Shown here: in pieces, positions 54,244 to 62,704 of the stretch
How positions within the stretch are numbered: position 1 is the first letter of the stretch
Layout of the letters: every line of letters starts with the position of its first letter
Assembly: GCA_017483225.1 (NCBI GenBank)
Contig: JAFULF010000002.1
Location: forward strand, 1-64,000
Source of the DNA: Alistipes sp.
GTDB taxonomy: Bacteria; Bacteroidota; Bacteroidia; Bacteroidales; Rikenellaceae
Length of the DNA: 64,000 bases
Reading direction: 5' to 3'
Notes under the pieces: model-generated
Told to the model about the DNA's origin: nothing
What the model saw: the letters and a program-made list of their open reading frames with translations, nothing else
Database searches by the model: none
Made by a program: the position numbers and the translations under genes

Positions 54244-55098
54244 CTACAAATCCATCGTTGCGTGGCCGTTCTGCACGGCATCCTCCAACATTCGCTGCTC
54301 CTGACGGCGTATAAGTTCGCCCTGGCGACGAGTGGTCAGGATGCGCAGTATATTGTCCCGCACCATAAAGAGCGGCGTTGTATCCCCCACGCCCAGCACA
54401 TCCGTAACACGGAAGTAGTAGTAGGTGTGGTTGTGGTGTATCTGCTGCACCTCTCGCTTGCCGATAAGGGCATCGTACTTCTGCGAGCGCACCAGAGGCA
54501 GATAGCCTACAAAGTCATTGACATCGGTCCACTCCTCAAACTTATTGAGGCGGAAGTTATTCTTCAAACACACCTGCTCCACATCCTTAAATGCCCCCGC
54601 CTTGGTCGAGCGCATCGAGGCGAGCATCCACTCCCTGCGGCGATACTGCTCCGGCACGGCGACAACATACCCCTTGACAACCGGCGATTTGAGTTTGAAC
54701 TCGCCCTTGTGAGCCTTATAGTACCTCTCGACCTCCTCCTCGCTAATCTCTGCGCTCTTGTCGGTGTCGAGGTAGTACTGCTCTATCTTGCGGATAAGCA
54801 ACGACTGGCGATACTCCTCAACCATACGGTCGATATCGGCAGCCGTACTCGAAAACATCAGCTCGGCCTCCTGCAATTTCAGGCGACGAACCACCCACTT
54901 CTCGACATACGCCTCTGCCAACGCCACGGAGTCGGCGGCGGCAACACCCTTCGGCAGGGCGGCGGCAACCTCCTCACGTGTGAGTACGACACGTCCCACT
55001 CTCGCAACAGCATCGCCACTGAATATGGCGGATGTTTCACGACAAGAGAGCATCGCAAAGAGCACAAAGCAGAGCGGTATGATTCTTAACATCTTCAT
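54244..55098 (-). CDS. SurA N-domain-like lipoprotein (PpiC-type)
   Basis: 284 residues from MKMLRI. The lipobox (LSC, about Cys19) marks it as a lipoprotein. The sequence has a SurA-N-like helical region (about 28-125) and a long helix-rich tail; parvulin motifs are weak. It appears to be a periplasmic chaperone-like protein and the first gene of the surA-ostA operon. The frame is open a further 50 residues upstream, but that segment overlaps the promoter and a terminator, and the -7 box is 10 nt before this ATG. Confidence 0.75.
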   Translation of the reverse strand: MKMLRIIPLCFVLFAMLSCRETSAIFSGDAVARVGRVVLTREEVAAALPKGVAAADSVALAEAYVEKWVVRRLKLQEAELMFSSTAADIDRMVEEYRQSLLIRKIEQYYLDTDKSAEISEEEVERYYKAHKGEFKLKSPVVKGYVVAVPEQYRRREWMLASMRSTKAGAFKDVEQVCLKNNFRLNKFEEWTDVNDFVGYLPLVRSQKYDALIGKREVQQIHHNHTYYYFRVTDVLGVGDTTPLFMVRDNILRILTTRRQGELIRRQEQRMLEDAVQNGHATMDL

Positions 55099-55107
55099 AT
55101 AAACGTG

Positions 55108-55115
55108 CAAATATA
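55108..55115 (-). promoter_or_regulatory. -7 box (TATATTTG) for the chaperone operon
   Basis: Minus-strand TATATTTG lies 9 nt before the ATG at 55098; a near TTTA is found at -33. The leader would be a few nucleotides long, which argues for the downstream ATG (55092 or 55098). Confidence 0.45.
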
Positions 55116-55169
55116 CTATTTTTGACGGAATAAAACGTATTACGTAGTAATAATATTGCCACAAAAACA

Positions 55170-55210
55170 AAAAAAAGCGTATCCTACAACTTTTTTGGAC
55201 ACGCTTTTTT
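55170..55210. terminator. Hairpin terminator beyond the epimerase gene
   Basis: AGCGTATCC (55176-55184) pairs with GGACACGCT (55197-55205) with one mismatch, with A and T tracts on either side. It is placed to end the minus-strand epimerase transcript after the repeat region. Confidence 0.65.
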
Positions 55211-55259
55211 GTCAGAAGTGCGAATTTAGCATTGATATTATTGCGCAAAAGTAATGGCT

Positions 55260-55440
55260 GTTAAAGGCAATTAAAGGTGATTAAGGGAAACGCAAACGGT
55301 TTGAGCAAGGCCTTACGAATCAGCAACCTTTCGGCGCAACATTAATAACCTTTAACTACCCTTAACTCCCTTAATACCCCTTAACATTCTGCGCCACCTG
55401 ACTTCGGCACAACGACAAAGCTGCCTTGTCAGACAGCTCC
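55260..55440 (+). repeat. Composite intergenic repeat, copy 2
   Basis: In the 364-nt gene-free region 55099-55462. A TTAAAGG/TTAAGGG array (55260-55289) is followed by the opposing CCTTAAC/CCTTAAT array (55340-55384), the motif CTGCGCCACCT, CGACAAAGCT and a hairpin (55419-55438). The order and orientation match copy 1 at 32575-32769. The arrays are inverted with respect to each other, so a long imperfect stem is possible. Confidence 0.65.
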
Positions 55441-55462
55441 TTCTATCGATATTTGCCTCCGA

Positions 55463-56950
55463 TTATTTGTAATCGGCAGGAGAAGCCTCGCCATAGATGC
55501 GATTCTCGCCACTCGGATTAGGGTGCATACGGTGCCACACCTGCGCCAGAAAGCGGTTCTTTGCGGCCACCTCGTCATACCGCCACGGTGCCGGCATACA
55601 CTCCTCGCACCAATGGCCGCCGAGCAGAATAAGCGCAGGCGAAGCCTTGAAGGTATGGCCACATCCGCAACGCCACTCCAAAGGGGTGCGCATATCGCCC
55701 GTAGCCATACTCTGCGAGAGGCACTCGCCACCTCTGAACTCCGCCGCCGAGCGCATATCTTCGAGCGTGAGCGACGAGAGCGGCTTGCTCTCATCGTAGC
55801 CGTGGTCGAGCCTCTCCGCCTCCGTCTCTCCGGCAAGGCGGATATCCCGCATCTGCTTCCACGTACCGATACTCTCTCGCTCGGCACGAGAGCCGAAGAA
55901 TGCCGAGATACGGGCCTCGTTTCCGTGCTCCAACCAGCCGAGGGTTCCGAAGGTCTTATCCTTGGCAATCAGACGCATAAACGGCTTGATAACAAGGCCC
56001 GGAGCCAGCACTGCGAGCGAGAAGAACCACGGCACCTGACGACTCATCTGTCGGAAGTATTCCCGCACCGGAGTATTGGCCCTGAAATGGAGTATCTCCT
56101 CCAAGCGGTCGGAGTCGAAGTACCACTGACCGTGGAAGTTATGCGTCACAAACCACTTGACATCAAATATCTTCTCCGGGGCAGGGCAATGTATCGCTTC
56201 GAGGAGCAGTTTCTCGAAATCGTAGTTGGTCAATCGGTACTGCTCGCCACTACCAATATTGTAGAATCGGCACCAGAAATCCTCCGGAACATCATCGCCG
56301 CAGACATTTGCCAGCAGGCGACCCGAATCCTCGACCGTAGCCCACTCCAAGACACCCCGAATAGGCACGTGGAACATTATCGGGTCCATATTTTTAAGCA
56401 GTGCGGGATAGAGAATACCCGACTGTCGCAAGCTCACCCAATAGCGCAATTCCGACTCGGCAAAGACTCGCTCGGCACGACACTTCGAGATGGCGTAATA
56501 GTCGAACATTGAGGGCATTATAGGGTCACCGCAACGGCCCCAGTGCAGCGGCTCTCGACGGTCGCCCGTCTGCGCCACGCTGCCGATATACACGACCTTA
56601 ACTCCATCGGGGTTCGGCTGCGCCTTGACGGCCCGCACGATATTTTGCGCCGCCTCCACATTTACCTTCAATGTCCGTGCGGGATAGTAGTCGGCAGCGG
56701 GCGACACCATACCGCCCACGTGCAGCACATAGTCTGCCCCCGTAACAGCCTCCAACACATCCTTATATGAGGTCAAGTCGCCCCACACGACACGGAGCCG
56801 CCCTGCGTACTCCGCCATCTTGCGACGATTCGCCTTGGATGGGCGCACCAACACGGTAACGTCAAACGCCTCACTCCTTGCCAATAACTCCTTCAATCCT
56901 GCCGACCCCATCACGCCCGTAGCGCCGGTCAGCAATACACGTTTCTTCAT
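55463..56950 (-). CDS. NAD-dependent epimerase/dehydratase fused to a zinc-finger-like C terminus
   Basis: 495 residues. N-terminal extended SDR (Rossmann GATGVMGSAGLKELL, about 8-22; YYAISKCRAERVF, Tyr and Lys of the catalytic YxxxK; about 1-330). From about 335 to 395 is a linker of helices. The last 100 residues hold RGGECLSQSM...EWRCGCGHTF...GGHWCEEC, a Cys pattern (CxC and CxxC with H) like the treble-clef zinc finger modules of some nucleic-acid-associated proteins. The substrate of the SDR part is unknown. It follows the CPBP gene by 11 nt and is probably one operon with it. Confidence 0.85.
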   Translation of the reverse strand: MKKRVLLTGATGVMGSAGLKELLARSEAFDVTVLVRPSKANRRKMAEYAGRLRVVWGDLTSYKDVLEAVTGADYVLHVGGMVSPAADYYPARTLKVNVEAAQNIVRAVKAQPNPDGVKVVYIGSVAQTGDRREPLHWGRCGDPIMPSMFDYYAISKCRAERVFAESELRYWVSLRQSGILYPALLKNMDPIMFHVPIRGVLEWATVEDSGRLLANVCGDDVPEDFWCRFYNIGSGEQYRLTNYDFEKLLLEAIHCPAPEKIFDVKWFVTHNFHGQWYFDSDRLEEILHFRANTPVREYFRQMSRQVPWFFSLAVLAPGLVIKPFMRLIAKDKTFGTLGWLEHGNEARISAFFGSRAERESIGTWKQMRDIRLAGETEAERLDHGYDESKPLSSLTLEDMRSAAEFRGGECLSQSMATGDMRTPLEWRCGCGHTFKASPALILLGGHWCEECMPAPWRYDEVAAKNRFLAQVWHRMHPNPSGENRIYGEASPADYK

Positions 56951-56961
56951 ATATTAGGGGT

Positions 56962-57855
56962 CTATTGTTTTCTATATACTTTTCGGTACGACTCCACACC
57001 TATTGCCAGACACACAAACGCCGACACGGCATAGACGCCCCAATATCTGACACCTCCGCCGAAGAGCTCGCCAAACGACATCTCATCAAGACCGAAAGCG
57101 ATGAGTGCGAAGGCGATAGCGTTGTTGAGCGAGTGGAGAATAATCGTCGAGAAGAGCGACTGCGTGCGCAGATATACCGTGCCGAAAATAAGGCCTGCGA
57201 CCAGCGCCGTAATTGCCGTTGCAGGTTGCAGGTGGATGATGGCAAAGAAGAGTGCCGACATAACCACCGACACCCGCTTGCCCCATCTGCGGCGCAAGGT
57301 TTCGAGTATCACACCTCTGCATATCAGCTCCTCGAAGAAGGGGGCAAACAGCACCGCCGTCATCAAGGCCCAGAAGCCTCGTCCCGTGCCTCCATTGCCC
57401 GTGTCGGGCAGCAGTTCGAGCAGCGGCTCCAAGAGAATCTGCGAAGCCACCAGCCATATCAATCCGGAGAGGATGATATTTGGGTTGAAGCCATTGCGGG
57501 AGAAGCGTGCCACAACGCCCTTGCCGTCACGCTTTCGCACGTAGAGCAGCAGCAGTCCGAAGGCGAGCGCCATAGAGAGTGGATATATAACCGCAAATCG
57601 CTCTCCACGAGTGATTTCCACGCCCATATAACTATCCAAATCAACACTTTCGATAACCTGCGACTGCGGCACTCCGACACCCAGAAGCGACGAGACGAGG
57701 GCAACGACGAGCTGCGAGCCGAGGATTATGAGAACCATAACCACCAAATCGCCAAACGCAGGAAAATCGCCGTGCGACTTGCGATGCAAATCCTCCGGGT
57801 CGAGCATCTGCACCGGCTCGTCTATCATCTGTTCATCGAATACCTCTTCTGCCAT
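56962..57855 (-). CDS. CPBP-family intramembrane metalloprotease
   Basis: 297 residues from the ATG at 57855. Six to eight membrane helices. CPBP (Abi/Rce1-like) motifs: EELICRGVILE (EExxxR), FFAIIHLQ and HSLNNAIAFAL. The protein has a hydrophilic N terminus of about 45 residues. The family cleaves or processes membrane peptides; the substrate is unknown. The open frame is longer, but the -7 box at 57875-57882 lies just before MAEEVFDEQ, so that start is chosen. Confidence 0.87.
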   Translation of the reverse strand: MAEEVFDEQMIDEPVQMLDPEDLHRKSHGDFPAFGDLVVMVLIILGSQLVVALVSSLLGVGVPQSQVIESVDLDSYMGVEITRGERFAVIYPLSMALAFGLLLLYVRKRDGKGVVARFSRNGFNPNIILSGLIWLVASQILLEPLLELLPDTGNGGTGRGFWALMTAVLFAPFFEELICRGVILETLRRRWGKRVSVVMSALFFAIIHLQPATAITALVAGLIFGTVYLRTQSLFSTIILHSLNNAIAFALIAFGLDEMSFGELFGGGVRYWGVYAVSAFVCLAIGVESYRKVYRKQ

Positions 57856-57874
57856 AATCGCTGCTTTTTGCCTG

Positions 57875-57882
57875 CAAAGATA
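57875..57882 (-). promoter_or_regulatory. -7 box (TATCTTTG) for the CPBP-epimerase operon
   Basis: Minus-strand TATCTTTG is 19 nt before the CPBP start. A GTTG near the -33 position is close to TTTG. Confidence 0.55.
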
Positions 57883-57945
57883 GGAATTGTTGCGATACAA
57901 CACAACATTTTTTCACGAGCAAGCCTTCATATTTATCACATATTT

Positions 57946-58021
57946 TATATTTGGAACAGCTCAAAATATCGGCATAAAATCATTTTCCGGAGAAATCGGA
58001 GCCACTTTTGGCTTCTTTTTT
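57946..58021 (+). promoter_or_regulatory. Possible promoter plus hairpin in a 211-nt gap
   Basis: TATATTTG at 57946-57953 is followed by a hairpin (AGCCA at 58000-58004, TGGCT at 58009-58013, T run to 58020), before the head-GIN gene at 58067. It might give a short RNA of about 60 nt or act as an attenuator. Support is from sequence pattern only. Confidence 0.3.
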
Positions 58022-58066
58022 AGAAAAAAGTTGTATCTTGCAATCTGAATTAAACTCTTTCGACCT

Positions 58067-58807
58067 ATGATACGATTGATTTTGACACTGATTGCAATGG
58101 TTATAACCTGCTCCGTGCAGGCCCAAAATAGCACTCCACCACAAGCCGGCACCACAGAGCAGGCTGCCGTGTCGGTGCCGAGAACAGACTACCTCGCACC
58201 ATTCGAGAAGATTGCCATAAGTGGCCCTATCGTGGTGAATTTCTGCCGTGTAGAGAGCCCCGACGACATAAAAATCGTCTATGACACGAAGAACAACATC
58301 GCCTCCCGATTCCGTGCGCAGATAGACCGCAACGGCGTGCTGCATCTGACCGACCGCTTCGACACCAAGCAGTTCCCCGTAACCACCGACGTAACGGTGT
58401 ATCACACAGGCTTGAAGAGCATCTCGATAAATCAGGCAACGGCGACCTTCGACTCTCCGCTGGATAGCCGTATTCTCGACCTGTCGGTATCTGGCGGTGC
58501 CGTAGTGACGGCAACGATACACGCCTTGGATACCTTCGTAGAGTGCACGGGCAAGAGCCGCCTGAAACTCGACGGCGACTCCCGATACTTCAAGATAAGC
58601 GTATCGACGGCGAAGGTCGATGCCTTTGACCTGACCACGGTATCGCTCGACGTGAACGCCTCGCACAACGCCGAGGTACGCCTCACGGTGACGGAGCGTT
58701 TGGAGGCGGTGACATCCACCTCGGCGAAGCTGCTCTACAAGGGCCGCCCGGAGATTATCCGCAACCGCAACTCGATGTTTGGCGGCGACATTCTCGCAAT
58801 AGAGTAA
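58067..58807 (+). CDS. Head-GIN (DUF2807) secreted protein
   Basis: 246 residues with signal peptide (about 1-20). The rest is a beta-helix-like DUF2807 auto-transporter adhesin-like domain: FEKIAISGPIVVNF, VYHTGLKSISINQATATFDSPL and a late AKLLYKGRPEI. DUF2807 proteins are frequent in Bacteroidetes, of unknown role; a periplasmic or surface location is inferred. It is followed 18 nt later by the AddB-like gene. Confidence 0.82.
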   Translation: MIRLILTLIAMVITCSVQAQNSTPPQAGTTEQAAVSVPRTDYLAPFEKIAISGPIVVNFCRVESPDDIKIVYDTKNNIASRFRAQIDRNGVLHLTDRFDTKQFPVTTDVTVYHTGLKSISINQATATFDSPLDSRILDLSVSGGAVVTATIHALDTFVECTGKSRLKLDGDSRYFKISVSTAKVDAFDLTTVSLDVNASHNAEVRLTVTERLEAVTSTSAKLLYKGRPEIIRNRNSMFGGDILAIE

Positions 58808-58825
58808 GGGGGCTCGCTGACAACT

Positions 58826-61690
58826 ATGCGCACGTTTTTAGAAGAGGCCGCAGGGCAACTCTACGAGAGATATGGCAACGACTGCTCGTCGCTCGTGGTC
58901 GTCTTTCCGTCACGCCGTGCCCGCATCTTCTTCTCAAACGCTCTGGCAGATATTGCCAACCGCCCGATGTGGGAGCCTGCCTATATGACCATCGACGAGA
59001 TAATGATGCATCTGGCCGACCTCCGCTCGGCAGACCGCATACGTCTGGTGGCAGAGTTATACCGCATCTACTCGAAATACCACAACGAAACATTCGACAA
59101 ATTCTACCATTGGGGCGAGATGCTCATCTCCGACTTCGATATGGTGGATAAATATTGCGTGGATGCATCACGCCTGTTTCGCAATATCTCCGACCTGAAA
59201 GAGTTGGAGGCAGACCTCGACTACCTCTCGCCACGGCAGATGGAGATAGTCAGGGAGTTCTGGGGCACGCTCGACGACTCCACCCCGCTCTCGGAGCAGA
59301 AACGTCGTTTCTTGGAGATTTGGCGCACACTCGGCACCATATATGACGAGTACCGAGAGCATCTGCGCTCGCTCGGCATCGGCTATACGGGAATGATTCA
59401 CCGCACGGCGATAGAGCGGCTGGCAAAGGGGGAGCACGAGCCATTGGAGAGCAGGCGGTACGTCTTCTTGGGATTCAACGCCCTCTCCTCCTGCGAGATG
59501 CAGCTGCTCAAATATATGCAGAACAACCACGACACCTCCTTCTTCTGGGACTACGACGACTACTACACAAACAGCACGGAGCAGGAGGCGGGAATGTTCA
59601 TACGCCGCAACAAGGCGGAGTTAAAGGCGGAGGAGGGCACGACGCACGACAACCTGCGCAAGCCGAAAGAGATAAACGTCATCACAACGGGCACATCGGT
59701 AGGACAGTGCAAGTATGCCGTATCGAGGCTTTTGGAGATTGCCGGCAAAGACAAGCGAGGAGAGATAAACCATCTGGACAAGGATACGGCGGTGGTGCTG
59801 ACCGACGAGAATATGCTGATGCCGCTGCTCTACGCCCTGCCGAAGGAGTTAGGCAGGGTAAATGTCACGATGGGCTACCCGCTGCGTAACACCCTCGCCT
59901 ACTCGTTTGTCGAGCGGCTCTTGGAGTTGCAGAACCACTCCCGCATAAGAGAGGGCGAGCCGACATTCTACCACGTTGACGTGGAGGGCATCCTCTCCCA
60001 CCCATACATCGCCGATACGGCACCGAAGCAGATTGCCCGAATACGCAAGAGAATCGTAGATGAGCGGATATACAACGTCGAGCGCACGGAGCTATGCGCC
60101 ACGGAGTTGCTGGCGCAGATATTCTCGCCGGCGAAGGATAGCGAGCAGCTGCTGACCTACCTGCGCCAATGCGTGGAGCAGGTGACACAATATAAATATA
60201 AGGGCGACGATGCCTCATACCGAGGGGAGTATCTGGCGCAGACGTTGGAGGGTCTGACCAAGCTGCACAACATAATCAACTCCTGCGATATGGAGATGTC
60301 GGTGGCCGTATGCCGCTCGCTGGTGCGTCGTCACTTGCAGAGCATACGCATCCCCTTCCGAGGCGAGCCGCTACAAGGGTTGCAGGTTATGGGTATCTTG
60401 GAGACCCGAAACCTCGACTTCCGCAACGTCATCATACTCTCGATGACGGACAACAACTTCCCCGGCAGCCACACCTCCGACTCGTCGTTCATACCATACA
60501 ACCTGCGCTTTGCCTACGGGCTTCCTACGCCGGAGCACCACGAGGGGGTATATGCCTACTACTTCTACCGCCTTATTCAGCGAGCCGAGCGTGTGGATAT
60601 GATTTACTGCTCACGTGCCGACGAGAAGGGCACGGGAGAGCCGAGCCGCTACATACGTCAGTTGGAGTACGAAACCTCATTCCCGATAAACTACACCAAT
60701 GTTTCGGTCGATGTTACCCCGTTTCTCACCAGCTACATAGAGATTGAAAAGAGCGAGGAGGTGATGCGCTCTCTGGAACGCTTCGTGACCGACGGAGGCT
60801 CCACGCTGTCGCCTACGGCATTCTCACGTTACGTGCAGTGTCCGCTCAAATTCTACTTCGCCTCCGTGGCTCGCCTGCGCCCCGAAGATGCCCTGACCGA
60901 GGATGTTGATAACCAGACCTTTGGCAATATCTTCCACAAGGCTGCGGAGTACCTCTACACGCAGATTAAGGGTGTGGCCAAGCCTGCGGCACTACTCCAA
61001 CGTATGGTCGAGGACGGCACGGTTGAGCAGATGGTCGATAGAGCAATCGCCTCGGAGTATTTCAAGCAGGAGGATACGAAGCGGACACCTCAACTCGAAG
61101 GCGAGATAGAGATTATTCGCAACATTGTGCTCTGCTTCCTGCGGGACAACGTGGCGCAGTACGACATACGCCGTAACGACTTCGCCATCAACGGATTGGA
61201 GTGGAAGGTCAATCTCGAATACCCATTCCACAGCGCAGGCCGTGACCTTACGATGCACTTCGAGGGTTACGCCGACCGTATCGAGAGCCTCGACAACGGC
61301 ACTCTGCGCATCATCGACTACAAGACCGGAACAGAGCACCTGAGCTTCGCATCACTCGAATCGCTCTTCTTCGGCGAGGCACGTGAGCGGCAATCGAACT
61401 TCATAAATACGATGCTCTACGCTATGATGCTCCACCGCAAAATCGGTCTGGAAACGCAGCCTACGCTATACTATATTCGCAAGATGGGCAGCGAGGAGTA
61501 CTCGCCACTCATCACCGACAAATCACGCAAGAGTAGCGGCGACCTATACAGCACCTACGCCGAGGAGTTCGAGGGGTATATCTCGCAAATCCTCGCAGAG
61601 ATGTACGACCCCGTGGTACCATTCACGCAGTGCGAAGACCGCAAGCAGTGCGAGATGTGCGACTTTGCACAGATATGTGCCCGCAAGTAA
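58826..61690 (+). CDS. AddB-like PD-(D/E)XK nuclease/helicase-like protein
   Basis: 954 residues. The N terminus has a degenerate helicase-like fold (VVFPSRRARIFF, VITTGTSVGQCKYAVSRLLEIA). The C-terminal nuclease has CPLKFYFASVARL (about 671) and the catalytic RIIDYKTG (about 828-835). Cys in CPLKF and three at the end (CEDRKQCEMCDFAQIC) can form the AddB-type Fe-S staple. A role in double-strand break end processing, partner of an AddA-like helicase, is expected; no addA is visible in the window. Confidence 0.85.
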   Translation: MRTFLEEAAGQLYERYGNDCSSLVVVFPSRRARIFFSNALADIANRPMWEPAYMTIDEIMMHLADLRSADRIRLVAELYRIYSKYHNETFDKFYHWGEMLISDFDMVDKYCVDASRLFRNISDLKELEADLDYLSPRQMEIVREFWGTLDDSTPLSEQKRRFLEIWRTLGTIYDEYREHLRSLGIGYTGMIHRTAIERLAKGEHEPLESRRYVFLGFNALSSCEMQLLKYMQNNHDTSFFWDYDDYYTNSTEQEAGMFIRRNKAELKAEEGTTHDNLRKPKEINVITTGTSVGQCKYAVSRLLEIAGKDKRGEINHLDKDTAVVLTDENMLMPLLYALPKELGRVNVTMGYPLRNTLAYSFVERLLELQNHSRIREGEPTFYHVDVEGILSHPYIADTAPKQIARIRKRIVDERIYNVERTELCATELLAQIFSPAKDSEQLLTYLRQCVEQVTQYKYKGDDASYRGEYLAQTLEGLTKLHNIINSCDMEMSVAVCRSLVRRHLQSIRIPFRGEPLQGLQVMGILETRNLDFRNVIILSMTDNNFPGSHTSDSSFIPYNLRFAYGLPTPEHHEGVYAYYFYRLIQRAERVDMIYCSRADEKGTGEPSRYIRQLEYETSFPINYTNVSVDVTPFLTSYIEIEKSEEVMRSLERFVTDGGSTLSPTAFSRYVQCPLKFYFASVARLRPEDALTEDVDNQTFGNIFHKAAEYLYTQIKGVAKPAALLQRMVEDGTVEQMVDRAIASEYFKQEDTKRTPQLEGEIEIIRNIVLCFLRDNVAQYDIRRNDFAINGLEWKVNLEYPFHSAGRDLTMHFEGYADRIESLDNGTLRIIDYKTGTEHLSFASLESLFFGEARERQSNFINTMLYAMMLHRKIGLETQPTLYYIRKMGSEEYSPLITDKSRKSSGDLYSTYAEEFEGYISQILAEMYDPVVPFTQCEDRKQCEMCDFAQICARK

Positions 61691-61775
61691 CCTCGCAGGC
61701 AGCGTACAGGTGACAATCGGCAACGTGCACGTAGCGTGCAGGCGGTCTCGCAGACGACCTTGCAGGCAGCGTACA
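61691..61775. repeat. Short direct repeats between the nuclease and CDGSH genes
   Basis: CCTCGCAGGCAGCGTACA (61691-61708) and CCTTGCAGGCAGCGTACA (61758-61775) differ at one base; TGCACG...CGTGCA sits between them. All of it lies in the 86-nt gap between convergent gene ends. No T tract, so not a normal terminator. Confidence 0.6.
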
Positions 61776-61776
61776 A

Positions 61777-62559
61777 TCACTCAACACCCACTGTCTGTGG
61801 CTCCTGCCGTGGAGCCCGCTCCTGCTCCTCCGCATCCAAGCCATCCTGCCACCTCATCGCTGCGTGGGAGCCGTCGCAGTAGGGTTTATTGGCCGACTGA
61901 CCACATCGGCAGAGCACGCTGCGGTTGCGTATCTCGTAGCCTCGGCCATCCTCCCGCTCGATGCTGATTCCGCCTCGCACCCACAACCCTCCGCTTGCCT
62001 GAATTGCAGGGTCCTCGATAAGGCCCAGACTCGGCTCATAGTTCGGCTCATAGGGCTTGTCGGCATCGTTATCCCACGCCATCAGACGACCACTCGGGCA
62101 CATCGAGGCCCCACGCACGGCGAGTGAACGGGCTATCTTATCCCCCGACGCCTCGGCCAGCGCCCAGACACCCGTTGCGGCATCGCAAAAGCGGGCGAAA
62201 ACACAGAACGAAGGGTTGTCCGTGATACTTATCGTCTCACCGGAGGTAATCTCCACATTATCAAGCAATCCCGAGCGGTCGGCAGTCAATCCGGGATTCC
62301 AATCCGTATGGGCGTGAGAGCCATCGCAGTAGGGCTTATTTTTGGAGGCTCCACAGCGGCACAGCGCCGTAGGCTCACGCTCGGTAGCGAAGTGGCGACC
62401 CTCACGGAAGTACCAACTATCGCCCACCTCGTTGGGCATAATAAACTGCATCCGCAACGGCGGACGACCATACACCAGATAAGGACCCTTCTCCTCGACC
62501 ACAATCTTGAACTTCGCATCGGCACGCTTGGAGCCCGCCTCTATTTTTTGTCTTGCCAT
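61777..62559 (-). CDS. Twin-CDGSH iron-sulfur domain protein
   Basis: 260 residues from the ATG at 62559. Two CDGSH zinc-finger-like [2Fe-2S] motifs of the C-x-C...C-x3-H form: C67, C69, C78, H82 (CRCGASKNKPYCDGSH) and again at about 223-238 (CRCGQSANKPYCDGSH). Between them is a region (about 110-200) with FCVFARFC and CPSGRL, which resembles the divergent iron-sulfur domain often found with CDGSH proteins. Likely a redox-active cytoplasmic iron-sulfur protein of unknown partner. The frame is open upstream but only the segment after MARQKIE is conserved-looking. Confidence 0.88.
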   Translation of the reverse strand: MARQKIEAGSKRADAKFKIVVEEKGPYLVYGRPPLRMQFIMPNEVGDSWYFREGRHFATEREPTALCRCGASKNKPYCDGSHAHTDWNPGLTADRSGLLDNVEITSGETISITDNPSFCVFARFCDAATGVWALAEASGDKIARSLAVRGASMCPSGRLMAWDNDADKPYEPNYEPSLGLIEDPAIQASGGLWVRGGISIEREDGRGYEIRNRSVLCRCGQSANKPYCDGSHAAMRWQDGLDAEEQERAPRQEPQTVGVE

Positions 62560-62632
62560 ATACTTTTTACCTCTTTTTTCCGTTGGTTGAGTAACAATTA
62601 TTGTTCCCAAAAACAAAATGAGGAGAAAAGTA

Positions 62633-62663
62633 TTTGAATATTCACGAGTTTTTGGTAAATTTG
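62633..62663 (+). promoter_or_regulatory. Promoter TTTG-N19-TAAATTTG for the last surface lipoprotein
   Basis: TTTG (62633-62636), 19 nt and TAAATTTG (62656-62663) is a full match to the Bacteroidetes consensus. The lipoprotein start codon is 41 nt downstream. Confidence 0.8.
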
Positions 62664-62704
62664 CACGATAAATAGAACTCAAAAAGAAGAAGATTACTAC
62701 ATAT

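Noticed and set aside
55099-55248. 50-residue N-terminal extension of the PpiC-like lipoprotein
   Set aside because: It overlaps a promoter box and a terminator and is full of Tyr, Phe and Arg; the lipobox signal begins at 55098.
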